Assembly (NCBI GenBank): GCA_009767595.1
Contig: VSDK01009419.1
Coordinates: 393,408-457,407, forward strand
Reading direction: 5' to 3'
Origin: Symbiodinium kawagutii
Taxonomy: Eukaryota > Sar > Dinophyceae > Suessiales > Symbiodiniaceae
DNA length: 64,000 nt
The notes under the pieces were generated by a model. It did no database searches. It was not told where the DNA came from and saw only the letters and a program-made list of their open reading frames with translations. Below, in pieces: positions 38,661 to 47,826 of the stretch. How positions within the stretch are numbered: position 1 is the stretch's first letter; the number at the start of each line of letters is the position of its first letter. The translations under genes were made by a program, and so were the position numbers.

Positions 38661-38699
38661 CTTTTCCTGTTGCCTCGCCACACCGGGAAACAGGAAAAG
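38661..38699. terminator. Hairpin beyond the 3' end of the retroelement
   Basis: An 11-bp perfect stem (CTTTTCCTGTT pairs with AACAGGAAAAG) with a 17-base loop, about 20 bases past the recombinase stop. The loop contains GCCACACCGG, which recurs in a second small hairpin (CTCCG-CCACAC-CGGAG) overlapping the end of the recombinase ORF. A CCCCTTAGGGG near-palindrome lies between them. It could be an RNA 3' structure or part of a terminal repeat; the role is inferred only. Confidence 0.45.
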
Positions 38700-38715
38700 C
38701 CTCCCTATGTGCCCC

Positions 38716-39837
38716 TTAGGGGGACTCCGCCACACCGGAGCAAATCCTAAGCCTCGAGCACTTTAAAACAACGAGAAAAATTGAAAAAAGACAGTACCCC
38801 CTCCCTTTTGACGCCGAGGATTTCACCAAGGTTTTCTTTCCACGTCCCCCTGCTCTTCTCCTTTTAGGAGATGGCTCAAGTTTAGGCGTAGCAGGGAGAT
38901 TTGCAAAAACGGTTAAAAAAGGTTGAAGCAATGCACGAGGGATCTTTAAATCGGCCAGCATAGCAAGGCCAGAGTTCAGGTAAATTCTTGCTGTTTTAGC
39001 AGCAGTCCACCGTCCCATGACAAGGACCCTGTCTAGGCTACCAAACTTTGTGAAAAAAGCTGTCGCACCCCCCCTCCGAAGAGAGTAGGGGCGAAATCCC
39101 CACTCCTGAATTTTCAACTCTTCCAAACACGTTTGAAAGAGACGTCTCCATGCATGAGGTTTACTTGTGAGAAACGTATGAGCGGTGGCCTTTTGTTTCC
39201 ACGCCCACAAAAAACGTAGCACGGACACTTCAGAAATGGCGATGCTTTCTTCAGCACCTTGTCTCTTACCTGACTTAGTAAATCCAAGGTTGATAACTGC
39301 AGGGCTGAGGGGGCCAGTCATATGAATCTGCCAGGCTTGTAGAGCAAGCAGTTCTCCAGTTCGCAGCAAACCATAAAAAGCGACGAGCAGACTAAGGCCA
39401 AACTCATAGTGCTCTGAGAAAAACGACCAACCTACCATCGCCTTCAACACCACTTCCGTAAGAGGCGGCGCCCTGTTCGGCAATTCGTTAGTTGTCCAAG
39501 TTTTCATCAAGCGCCAGGAACCTGGCAATTTACCCTTGAGTTTGGGGTCAAAGTCCTGAAGTCCTGCAAGAACATTACTCGCCACTGACCTACCCTCACC
39601 AGTTGACCATAGATGTTCTAAAAAGTCGGAAACGATGGGGTCGAGTTCGTCGCGGCGTTTTGGGAGCGTGAGATCTTCCCGTTTCAAAAAATCGAAAAAC
39701 TGCTGTAGTGCTGATTGATACCGTTTCTGTGTGCTAGGTTGTACCGTCAAAGACTTCAAAGTGCCCATATTCTTTCTGACACGAATCCTCTCCTCTTTGG
39801 TCCGGGCCTCTATGACCTTCTTTTTACCTTTACCCAT
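38716..39837 (-). CDS. Tyrosine recombinase (retroelement integrase function)
   Basis: About 373 residues from the ATG at 39837. It joins and cuts element DNA, replacing the DDE integrase of LTR elements. Residues ~20-110 form a core-binding-like domain (STQKRYQSALQQFFDFLKRE). In the catalytic part, LLRTGELLAL gives the first Arg, PYSLRRGGATAFF sits at the HxxR position with Tyr in place of His, and GRWTAAKTARIYL ends with the candidate nucleophile Tyr. The C-terminus is basic. The ATG lies 28 bases inside the end of pol, in a different frame. The frame is open further upstream to 39903, but only with a TTG start. Confidence 0.85.
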   Translation of the reverse strand: MGKGKKKVIEARTKEERIRVRKNMGTLKSLTVQPSTQKRYQSALQQFFDFLKREDLTLPKRRDELDPIVSDFLEHLWSTGEGRSVASNVLAGLQDFDPKLKGKLPGSWRLMKTWTTNELPNRAPPLTEVVLKAMVGWSFFSEHYEFGLSLLVAFYGLLRTGELLALQAWQIHMTGPLSPAVINLGFTKSGKRQGAEESIAISEVSVLRFLWAWKQKATAHTFLTSKPHAWRRLFQTCLEELKIQEWGFRPYSLRRGGATAFFTKFGSLDRVLVMGRWTAAKTARIYLNSGLAMLADLKIPRALLQPFLTVFANLPATPKLEPSPKRRRAGGRGKKTLVKSSASKGRGYCLFSIFLVVLKCSRLRICSGVAESP

Positions 39838-42800
39838 GGTTTTCGCACAGGTCGCCGACTTGGTTTGTCGGCGGGGTTTTGGTGTGTATCGACATAGGCC
39901 CAAGTGGGCTGTAACCCACTTACCAAAAGAAGAGAGTTGATTCGCATCAGGGTTCGTCTCAACTTGCGTGATGAAGACCGTCCTCTAGCTAAAGAGTGCA
40001 ACACCACCAGGCTGTCGACCAAATGGACACAACGGCAATCTTGTTCACCTAGCTCCTCAATACGGTACCGAATAGCTGTCATAGCAGCTCGAAGTTCTAA
40101 AACATTGATGTGTTCTCGCTCACCCCTCCATCTCCATCCGGCTATGGTGGCCCAACGCCAGAGCTTGGCTGGTACACTTGCTCTCAATCTGTGAAAACGA
40201 ACCGGGGTTGATGAAGAGGACTGTAACAACAAATCCTGCCCCTTGAGGGATACCAAGCCACACAGTTTTTTGACCAAAAGTTGGGAATCCGGAGCAGTAG
40301 ACGTGCTGACCCTTAAAGGAGACCGCAACAACAATGATTGCAAACGTGGCTCACACCCAGGACAAAGACGGGAGACAATCTGCTGCAACGACAAAGCAGG
40401 ACACAACCCCAATGGAAAAACCAAGCAACCCAAAAGCCAACTGATCACAGGTATACACCATGTGTTACCCAGAAGTGTCAACCTTGCATCCGTATGGTCA
40501 GCAGTACCATGACGAGCTTTAGGCAAACATTGCTTGGTGTAGTCCAAAGGAAATCCCAAAATCAGCTCACGCTCTACGCAGCTGGGAGTCCTGATCTCCC
40601 CCTTCCCAGTAAGTACGCAGTGTAGGTCTCGGTATTGATATGGGGGAAACCGATGCATATCTTGCTGCCATCTTTCCAATTCGTGGGGTTCACACTCAGC
40701 AAGTCCCGCAGGCCGTCGAAGGGGTACAGGAGATGGGCGCGAAGTTGTAAAGGTGGGGAAGGGTTTCTCTGAAACCTTCCTGCATCCTGGTTCCAAAAAG
40801 TCCTTGGGGTCAACCTCAGCCTCAAGGCGCACTTCACCCTGAATAGGTAGACGTCCATCGCTACCCACCCAAAACTCCACACCATCACCTCCAAAGAGTT
40901 CCCAAGAGACCCAATAGACCCTCGGACGATGAGCTAAGGTGATGTTCGCAGCATCTATGTACCATGGCTCACAGTCAAAGGAGGCATTCATCACACCACA
41001 GTCTTGACTGTCCATCGAAGCAACACTCTCCACCAAAGAGTGTACCTGTGCCCACCTGAAATGCTTGTGGAGGAGCTGCTTAACTCGAGGCACGTGCTGG
41101 AACAAGCAACTGCGGCTGTCCCTCAGTGCTCCTCTTCTATCCGAGTTTAAACCCGAAACCCCTTGACAGGGGGGCCCTGCTCCCAGAATCACCAAACCCA
41201 CGTTGCTGAACTGCAGTGACCAGGATAAGACCATCTCATCCGAAACCTCCTCTACAGAGAACACAGAAATGACCTCAGGGAAGTTAGCCTCGGTGACACG
41301 ACGGGCCTTCTCATCCTTCTCCACAGCAATGTGACCTGCGATAGGAACACCTAGGACATCAGCTGCCACACGCAATGCTGATATCCCGTCAAAGAGACCT
41401 ACCAGCAACACCTGGCAAAAGTCATGAACCTCGGGGATGTCCCCACGCACGCAAGCCCTAGCTGCAGCAACACCGTAAGGACTAAGACCACGAGACACAC
41501 AAACACCACCACCGGTAGTAGAGGCATCAGAGGCCGAAACCCTGTCAGCCACACCTGCCCTTAGGTTCATGGAAGCCAATAAGGGTACCAAAGCGACAAA
41601 CCTTGCAAGTTCCAACATAACTGCACGAGGGACCCACACCCGGAATCCCGGAGGCTTGGACTCGAGCTCCACGATAACACGCCACAAATGGTTCAACCCA
41701 CAAAGAAGAGGACGTTTGAACATGGCAACGTAGACCAGTCCACCACCGATAACTTGCAGCTCTCTTTGGGAGGCCCTGCCTGCCCCAAGAACCTGCAATA
41801 CCAACCCAATATACCTTGCCACCTTCGAAGGTTTTGCACTCACAGTTCCTTGGTCACCATTGACTACTGCACCTTGTACTTCCGCAACGACTTCACGGTG
41901 TACTGTTTTCTTGGGGTGTACGGGCAACTTGGCAGCCTCATAGGCCTTGATAAGCTCCTGCATAACGGGGGAAGGTTCACCACGCACAGTCTCCGCAAAG
42001 GAACGGCTAACCCTTTCCAACTGGTCGTAGTTGTCTAAGTAGACACGGAAAGTAGACGAAGCAGAAGTACCCGGCTTGTCCCTACGCAGCTCCTGATGAC
42101 CACCTATGGGATTATTGAGGCCAGCCATACACTTCCGAACCACGTTACGGTGTATGTGTTGAGCCACAGCCACACTGTTGACAAACCCCATAGGCAGTAC
42201 CTTCGCCACCAGGTAACCACGACGACCCTGACCATGTACAGGAAGGAGATGCTTTGGAACAGGTTTCCCGAACCCTAAATACCGGAACCAGAACCGAGGG
42301 AGCTGGAACAGGTAAAAGAAGCATCTTATATCAGCACTGCTCACGCACAGGACCTCATCCTCATCCAAAAACAAAGTGCCCAGACTTGTCACCGAAGGAA
42401 GTGTAGCAGTGTCGCCCTCCAATGGTCGCACCAGGCCATTCAATGGCTTTAAGTTCATAATCAGTCGCAACAATTCGACTGACCCACTAAACTCATCCTT
42501 GGATACCGCAAAGAGACCGTTGAGTAGGGGCTGACCACCCACGTGAAACAGGTCTTCCTCCATCATTACTTCACACAACCCTCTCTCCACAAGCCCTGAC
42601 GCAACTTCATCCCAGTCTTCCGGCAACACCATTGTACGAGGAGTTTTCCCTATCACCTGGGCTTCTTCCGGAACCAAGTAGTTTTCAAAATTATTGATAA
42701 ACTCAAGAACTCCTCCTTCACAGAACTCCCTGATATCTAAGTTGCCTACTTCTTCGGGTAAAGACGCTGCGATGCCAGCCCACGTCACATTCCGGGCTAG

Positions 42801-43583
42801 CTTTACCTCTTCACCCGCGTAATCAAATCCTCTCGTGGAGAAAAAATCTTTGAAGCTAGTCATGACGATGGGTTCCTTGAGCACTGCACTGCCGTCCACC
42901 AAGTCGCGCACCCTTTTCACCACACGGGCAGCTGTAGCATTGAGTTGCTGCCCCATAGAGCATCCATGCATGCTATTCAAAGCCCGGATTGTCGCCTCCA
43001 AGAAGTCTGTATGGTCAGCTAGGCTACCTAGATTTGCAGGCAGAGGAAGTGGAAAAACCGACTTCTTCTTACCAATGGACGGGGGTCTGCAATTGGTCAC
43101 ATCCAACATCTTAAGCGCATCCAGGATCACCCAGCCAACCTCGGCAACTGTGAGATTGGTCTCACTTGTTCCTAACAGCGGTGAGACGAGAGCAGTCAGA
43201 GCTGCCCTCCAGGATTGGGAGTGCTCAGGGTCCTCTTGGACCCCTTCATGCAGGTCTATTACCTGGTCTCCCTTCAAATCCCTAGCTGATTTCTGGGCCT
43301 CTGCTATCAAGGCATCTACTTCGCTAGCAGAGACTGTGGGTGCCTTAACCCTTGAATTCGCAGTGAAACGGGGGTCTTCGCCCCTTGAAAAATCGGACCG
43401 CGAGCTGCCACTCACTATCCTGTGTCCTCTCTTTCTCCTCTTCGAAGCCAAAGTCCCGACGCCCTTCTCTCTCAGGTCTTGTGAGCTCTCTTCCGTAGTC
43501 TGGCAAAAAGTCTTGTCCTCTTTTGGTGCATGGGATGGCAAGTCCTTAGGAAGGACATCATTCACTTGGTTTGACGCTGCCAT
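39810..43583 (-). CDS. Pol: reverse transcriptase, RNase H split by a C5-cytosine methyltransferase
   Basis: About 1257 residues from the ATG at 43583; the frame stays open to 43826 but that part is basic antisense-like sequence overlapping gag. Reverse transcriptase occupies ~310-640: SSADIRCFFYLFQLP holds the motif A Asp (~414), LPMGFVNSVAVAQ is motif B (~461), and VYLDNYDQ is motif C (~512), with Asn where the second Asp is usual. RNase H begins at ~680 (VSASDASTTGGGVCVS, first catalytic Asp). A C5-MTase then follows: LFDGISALRVA motif I (~724), GAGPPCQGVSGLNSD motif IV with the catalytic Cys (~802), LAHRPRVYW motif VIII, LILGFPLDYT motif IX and LLGNTWCIPVI motif X (~1036). RNase H resumes at ~1150 with EHINVLELRA, HLVDSLVVLHSLARG and NPADKPSRR. 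No frameshift was seen. Confidence 0.88.
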   Translation of the reverse strand: MAASNQVNDVLPKDLPSHAPKEDKTFCQTTEESSQDLREKGVGTLASKRRKRGHRIVSGSSRSDFSRGEDPRFTANSRVKAPTVSASEVDALIAEAQKSARDLKGDQVIDLHEGVQEDPEHSQSWRAALTALVSPLLGTSETNLTVAEVGWVILDALKMLDVTNCRPPSIGKKKSVFPLPLPANLGSLADHTDFLEATIRALNSMHGCSMGQQLNATAARVVKRVRDLVDGSAVLKEPIVMTSFKDFFSTRGFDYAGEEVKLARNVTWAGIAASLPEEVGNLDIREFCEGGVLEFINNFENYLVPEEAQVIGKTPRTMVLPEDWDEVASGLVERGLCEVMMEEDLFHVGGQPLLNGLFAVSKDEFSGSVELLRLIMNLKPLNGLVRPLEGDTATLPSVTSLGTLFLDEDEVLCVSSADIRCFFYLFQLPRFWFRYLGFGKPVPKHLLPVHGQGRRGYLVAKVLPMGFVNSVAVAQHIHRNVVRKCMAGLNNPIGGHQELRRDKPGTSASSTFRVYLDNYDQLERVSRSFAETVRGEPSPVMQELIKAYEAAKLPVHPKKTVHREVVAEVQGAVVNGDQGTVSAKPSKVARYIGLVLQVLGAGRASQRELQVIGGGLVYVAMFKRPLLCGLNHLWRVIVELESKPPGFRVWVPRAVMLELARFVALVPLLASMNLRAGVADRVSASDASTTGGGVCVSRGLSPYGVAAARACVRGDIPEVHDFCQVLLVGLFDGISALRVAADVLGVPIAGHIAVEKDEKARRVTEANFPEVISVFSVEEVSDEMVLSWSLQFSNVGLVILGAGPPCQGVSGLNSDRRGALRDSRSCLFQHVPRVKQLLHKHFRWAQVHSLVESVASMDSQDCGVMNASFDCEPWYIDAANITLAHRPRVYWVSWELFGGDGVEFWVGSDGRLPIQGEVRLEAEVDPKDFLEPGCRKVSEKPFPTFTTSRPSPVPLRRPAGLAECEPHELERWQQDMHRFPPYQYRDLHCVLTGKGEIRTPSCVERELILGFPLDYTKQCLPKARHGTADHTDARLTLLGNTWCIPVISWLLGCLVFPLGLCPALSLQQIVSRLCPGCEPRLQSLLLRSPLRVSTSTAPDSQLLVKKLCGLVSLKGQDLLLQSSSSTPVRFHRLRASVPAKLWRWATIAGWRWRGEREHINVLELRAAMTAIRYRIEELGEQDCRCVHLVDSLVVLHSLARGRSSSRKLRRTLMRINSLLLVSGLQPTWAYVDTHQNPADKPSRRPVRKPWVKVKRRS

Positions 43584-44992
43584 CCTTGTCCTGTATCCTC
43601 CTTCTTTCCTTCCTGCTTTCCCTTCTTGCCTTCCTCTGACTTGCTCTTCCCCGCACCTTTTGACTCTTTGCCCTTTTTTCCTTTGCCTGTGTAGCTTCCT
43701 GCAGCCTCTCCTGGTCTGGGCGCGATGTTCCTCACCATGCCCTTCAGCTTTTCTTCTTCCCTGGCATCCTTTGCCGCTGCTAATGCCTCGGCCTCCCCGG
43801 CGATCCCGCCATCGTCGATCCTGCATAGCTCCAGCTGCCGTGCGACGGTCCAGTGACCGCCCCTTGAAATTGTCTCAAGGGCTTTCACCCTCTGCGACAA
43901 CAAGTCGGCTGCTGCTGCAACCCGCCCCTGGATCATAAGATCCAGGGCTGTCGTGATCGACAGCGTCTCCTGCGCCATGGGAGCTGACATCGAAGGGGTC
44001 AAATGCTGTCGTGCATAATACACAAACAGCGGCGGTAAGGATCTCTTGTCATCCATCCATACAGTTCCTGAGAGAGACATCAGTCTCTCCTTGGCCTCCT
44101 TGAGGCTGTGGGCCGTCAAAGCCCCAGGAAACCTCTTCCAAAGAAGTTTCACCTTCTTCTCGGACCGGAACAAGTTCGATCCTCCACCTGCTGATCTCGC
44201 CGAGGCCGATGAAGATGATGAAGTCGAAGATCCACTTCCACTACCTCTCTTCTTTCTCTTCTTCTTCTTGGACTTCCCCACCTTTCGTGCACGGCGCATG
44301 TACCGTCCCCTCTGCTTGCTGTCCGGGTCCAAGCCTGTACCGGAGAAAACGGCATCCAGGGATTTTCTTCCTCTGTCCTCATCTTCTTCGTCGTCGCTCT
44401 CATCTCTTTTTCTCTTCTCCTTGGGAGCATCCTTCTCCCGTTCGTCCTTCTTCTGCTTCTTAGCCTTCTTGGGAGCTTCCTCTGCCTCCCCTGCTGCTCT
44501 TCTAAGTCGCTCCAACTCATCAGGCTCATCATCGATTGGAACGACCTTCTCCAAGTTCGAGTACCAATCTTTGTTGCGGCGATCATCCTCCTCATAGTCC
44601 TTCCCATGGACCAACCACTCATTCTCTAGGGTGTCTCCGCAGGCTTCATCGCAGACATGCACATCAATCCTCCGGGAAGGCCTACCACTTAGGGCCCGTA
44701 GGAGGCCATCATCCAAAGTCCCACTGGCTTTGACCTCCAAGAAGATCTGGCGCTCCTCAAGTCTGAGCCCCATGACTGTGCCACAGAGGCACACCTCTCT
44801 TCCGTAGTACGTGGCATTGGGGAAGATGACAAAGGCCAACCTGCGAAGACCTTGGAGATCAAGGTCCTTCAACCTCTTCTTTACCACAGCAGCAGGCTCG
44901 GCTGGGGCAACATGCCCTGCTGGCCGACGTAGGCGAGGCAAGGCTCCTGCTGGCCTTCTCAAAGCAACCTTAGCTTTTGCCTTGGGAGCCAT
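43562..44992 (-). CDS. Gag-like protein, retroelement ORF2
   Basis: About 476 residues from an ATG at ~44992 that lies ~9 bases after the stop of the preceding ORF; an ATG at 45082 overlaps that ORF. The N-terminus is basic with LRRPAG repeats, followed by a Cys-containing segment (VCLCGTVMG, VHVCDEACGD), a highly charged K/E/R region with an S-rich tract (SGSGSSTSSSSSASARSAG), and a compact helical region (VKLLWKRFPGALTAHSLKEA to LDLMIQGRVAAAADLLSQRV) that is the likely capsid-like part. The C-terminus is Lys/Gly rich, as expected for nucleic-acid binding. It overlaps the pol ATG by 22 bases. The gag assignment rests on position and composition, not on a recognised domain. Confidence 0.6.
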   Translation of the reverse strand: MAPKAKAKVALRRPAGALPRLRRPAGHVAPAEPAAVVKKRLKDLDLQGLRRLAFVIFPNATYYGREVCLCGTVMGLRLEERQIFLEVKASGTLDDGLLRALSGRPSRRIDVHVCDEACGDTLENEWLVHGKDYEEDDRRNKDWYSNLEKVVPIDDEPDELERLRRAAGEAEEAPKKAKKQKKDEREKDAPKEKRKRDESDDEEDEDRGRKSLDAVFSGTGLDPDSKQRGRYMRRARKVGKSKKKKRKKRGSGSGSSTSSSSSASARSAGGGSNLFRSEKKVKLLWKRFPGALTAHSLKEAKERLMSLSGTVWMDDKRSLPPLFVYYARQHLTPSMSAPMAQETLSITTALDLMIQGRVAAAADLLSQRVKALETISRGGHWTVARQLELCRIDDGGIAGEAEALAAAKDAREEEKLKGMVRNIAPRPGEAAGSYTGKGKKGKESKGAGKSKSEEGKKGKQEGKKEDTGQGWQRQTK

Positions 44993-45000
44993 TACTCCCT

Positions 45001-45957
45001 TCACCGCCAATCCCCTCTCCTTCTTGCGTAAAGCTCTTGTTTTGCTACCTTGGTGACACCCTTGCGACGGGGTTGATGCCACCTAGGGTGTTCTGAGTAG
45101 GGCAATGGGCCAACCCACCCAGAGCCACTGGCTTTGGGAACGTGTGTTGTCCCCGGTGATGCCCCTATCCAAGTCGGAGGATAGGCCGGTTCCGGCGGCT
45201 TCAGGCGACCAGGATTCTCTTTTTTCTCCTTTCCTCCCCTAGACAACGGCGACCTCTCGTCTTGGGAGGACTCGCTTGGGCTTCTTCTCCTCTTAGCCCT
45301 TTTCCTCTCTCTTCTTGATTCCTCACTGGGAGAACTGTCTCTCTCCCTTTCTCGGCTGCGTCCTCTCTTCTCTCTTCGATCTCTACGGCTGGGAGATGCT
45401 TCTCCCTTGGAGCTCACTTGATCAGTCCCCCTTGCACTGCCCCTCGAACTAGCTGCAGGTGCAGGAGACTCAGCGCGGCGGCTCTTCTTTTCCTTCTCAC
45501 CGCCTGCTTTCTTCTTACTCTCAGACCTCTCTTTCCTCTTTTTCCTTCGAGATTTGGCTTTGTCGGGCTTTGCCTCCTTTTCAGCTGGGAGCTCCGAATC
45601 TCCCTTCTCTTCCTCTTCAACCTCCTTTGGCTTCGGTACTTCCACGGCCTTGGCAGGACTCTTGTCCTCAGTATTGGGAGCTGGGGGCGTGGCAGCACCC
45701 ACGGCAAAAGCTCCCGTATGTTCAGCTTGTCGCTGAGGTTCCTCTTTCACCCCAGCCACCCCAGGCAGCTTGGATGCCTTGGGAGCTTCCGGGTCACCCA
45801 GCAGGCGATCCCTCAGTTCCCCTTCGAGCACCCGAAGCTTATCAGTGGCTATGGCAACGAAGTCCGGCCGGCTAGATTCTCCTGTCTTCAGGAGGTGGAA
45901 CACCCGAGTTAGGGTCCCACAAAGGGGGCACCTGCAATCAGGCAGATGCCCCCACAT
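45001..45957 (-). CDS. Charged N-terminal protein, retroelement ORF1
   Basis: 318 residues. It starts with a CRCPLCGTL cysteine motif that could bind zinc, followed by a short helical segment (FVAIATDKLRVLEGELRDRL). The rest is a long K/E- and then R/S-rich low-complexity region (REKRGRSRERERDSSPSEES) resembling SR proteins. This ORF opens the element on the minus strand and its stop is 9 bases before the ORF2 ATG. Function unknown; RNA binding or packaging is a guess from composition. Confidence 0.6.
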   Translation of the reverse strand: MWGHLPDCRCPLCGTLTRVFHLLKTGESSRPDFVAIATDKLRVLEGELRDRLLGDPEAPKASKLPGVAGVKEEPQRQAEHTGAFAVGAATPPAPNTEDKSPAKAVEVPKPKEVEEEEKGDSELPAEKEAKPDKAKSRRKKRKERSESKKKAGGEKEKKSRRAESPAPAASSRGSARGTDQVSSKGEASPSRRDRREKRGRSRERERDSSPSEESRRERKRAKRRRSPSESSQDERSPLSRGGKEKKENPGRLKPPEPAYPPTWIGASPGTTHVPKASGSGWVGPLPYSEHPRWHQPRRKGVTKVAKQELYARRRGDWR

Positions 45958-45965
45958 CCATCCTT

Positions 45966-46001
45966 GAAGCCGAAACTTTATGATAAAGGCAGGTCGGCTT
46001 C
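45966..46001. promoter_or_regulatory. Nested hairpin directly upstream of retroelement ORF1
   Basis: An outer 8-bp stem (GAAGCCGA pairs with TCGGCTTC) encloses an inner 5-bp stem (CTTTA-TGA-TAAAG). It starts 9 bases before the ORF1 ATG on the minus strand, so it would lie in the 5' leader or mark the element's 5' terminus. Function inferred only. Confidence 0.4.
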
Positions 46002-46009
46002 GTGTTTAA

Positions 46010-47610
46010 CCCCGTGAGACGTGAAACCATAGTCTTTATCTACAACATTCTACATCTACAATATTTAACTATCGTATCTATTTATATCATATCTACAGAT
46101 ATTTCAATGTGTGCATCTCTTCCATCGACTTGAGGAACTCCTTTGAGACGTGAGGCGACTGAAAGTTGCGACTTCACTGAAGCATCCCAGGGTCCACTTG
46201 AAGTCACTTGACGATCAAGTAAGTTGATGTAACTTGTGTCTGTTTCCAGAAGATTAAAGATGTTAGTATGAGATCATACGAGATCTCACACTTGAGATAG
46301 TCAAGCACATATCAGGAGCATCATTCCTACCATCATGGATGTTTGTTGAACTGCCAGCTGTCCACTCTGATACTGCCAGGGACTGGTCACCTGCAGGGAT
46401 CATCCCTCAGTTAATGGGCAAACTTGGCAGATTCTACAAGTTTCTCCAGAAGGTTTCTCGCATCTCAGGGCATCCGCCATTGCTCTTTGAACATTTTGCC
46501 TCAGAACACAACAATCAAAATACTACCACGGGCTGTTGTGTTCCTATCTATTCCTTGGACATCCTTGGACCATGGGAAGAACGCATCCGCAGACTGTGCC
46601 CGACAAAGCCCGAGCCCATTCCACCTGGCCGCTTTGGCTCTGAAACGAATGCGGTGGCTGCCTCGTTGGCAACATCAAACTGAGAAGCAGTCGTCAACAT
46701 GTGCCACAGAGGTCAGTCTGATTGCCACAACTCAATGTTCCAAGGGTTGTAAAAATCTAGGGAATAACTCAAGCTAGATTCCAGTTAAGTTTTATCGTTA
46801 CAGTATTGCGTCTGCGTGCACTTATCTGCTGTGTAGTACTATATATAAAGTTTGGCAGTTTGACTCTGAAATCAAAACATATACCAAAACACGTTGCAAC
46901 CACAATTTGATGGAGAGCCTGGGAAACAGTTCGGTGGATTCACATATCTGAGACAAAAATACACAAAGTACTCACTTCTGCCAATCCAGCAGCAATCGGA
47001 AAAGCTAGCAGGAAAAATCTTAGATAGCAAAATCTACTTCCAGGGTCAGAATAAATTCAAGCAATGAGTTGAATTTCCATCAACCCTCTGGAGTAAACTG
47101 GTGCAGTGCCGGGCGGAGCAACCCATGCAACAGGGACGCAATGAATGTTATCTAAGAGACCGCACCCGCACCCAGGGTGAGGACAGTTCTTCCTACTTGA
47201 AGAACCCCCTGCTCTAATGCTGTCTGAAGAACCCCCTACCACCCCCTACCAATTCCACGCAGGCATTGGGTAGTGACGGGTAGTGCATGCACCAAACTTG
47301 ATGGCTACACGGTATACACCAAGATCTGAACAGTCAAAATGTCTAAGTTGAGATCACAAGCCTAGCACTAATCGTTACTTTGGCCATTTTTCATTTATCA
47401 TGCAGCAAGATCTCAGTGTGTAACCTGGTGGAAGGTTTCAGGATCACGACATCTTTCTTTCTGCAATATCTTTTCTGCCAGGGTGCATCTCTGCAAGTGG
47501 GCTCAGGGCAAAACAGTGGATGTCTGGGTCCAAGCCAAATGGCAAGTGAAACAAGGAGGAATATCTGGCGGCACCTCAGGTAAAATGAGGTAAGGATGAT
47601 GTGTTTTCAA
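46010..47610. other. Intron region upstream of the retroelement, no gene recognised
   Basis: AT-rich sequence with no recognised coding block. 47050-47260 carries ACCCCCT and TGAAGAACCCCCTACC repeats that resemble the stronger CCACCCT block at 47616-47826. Confidence 0.4.
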
Positions 47611-47615
47611 CTTCC

Positions 47616-47826
47616 TTACCACCCTACCACCCTGCCAGCCTACCACCCTAGCGATTGGCCGATGAACCACCCTGTCACTCGCCCAATATACCACCCTACA
47701 GTACCACCCCGCCGACGAACCGCCCAATGCCACCCTGCCACCCCTTACCTAGGGTGGCTCGTTGGCCGGATGCTACGGTGCTAGGGTGGCCGTTTGGGCG
47801 GGTAGGGCGGTTGGGTGGTGCTCCCA
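47616..47826. repeat. CCACCCT repeat array with a strand switch at its centre
   Basis: From 47616 to 47750 the plus strand repeats CCACCCT with variable spacers (GATTGGCCGATGAACC and similar). From 47751 to 47826 it repeats the reverse complement (AGGGTGG, TTGGGTGGTG). The switch is at a CCTAGG palindrome (47748-47753). The two halves could fold into a large imperfect hairpin. Confidence 0.75.

Larger units (their letters stand above)
38640..46010 (-). mobile_element. Tyrosine-recombinase retroelement carrying a C5-cytosine methyltransferase
   Basis: Four consecutive ORFs on the minus strand: a charged, SR/KE-rich N-terminal protein; a gag-like basic protein; a pol with reverse transcriptase, RNase H and DNA methyltransferase; and a tyrosine recombinase. 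A recombinase instead of an integrase puts it among DIRS-like (YR) retroelements. Dinoflagellate retrotransposons with captured DNA methyltransferases have been published, so the combination as such is not new. All four ORFs are uninterrupted, so the copy may be recent. The termini are not defined: I give the span from hairpin to hairpin (38661-38699 and 45966-46001). No LTR and no target-site duplication were found. It lies in the D2-D3 intron region in the same orientation as the host gene. Confidence 0.85.

Noticed and set aside
43584..43826. N-terminal extension of pol
   Set aside because: The open frame continues upstream of the ATG at 43583 but is basic low-complexity sequence overlapping the end of the gag-like ORF; the ATG at 43583 fits the overlap pattern seen at the next junction.
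42835..43938. 367-residue plus-strand open frame
   Set aside because: It lies entirely antisense to pol and gag, has no recognised domain and is rich in Leu/Ser/Pro as expected from the complement of a charged coding sequence.
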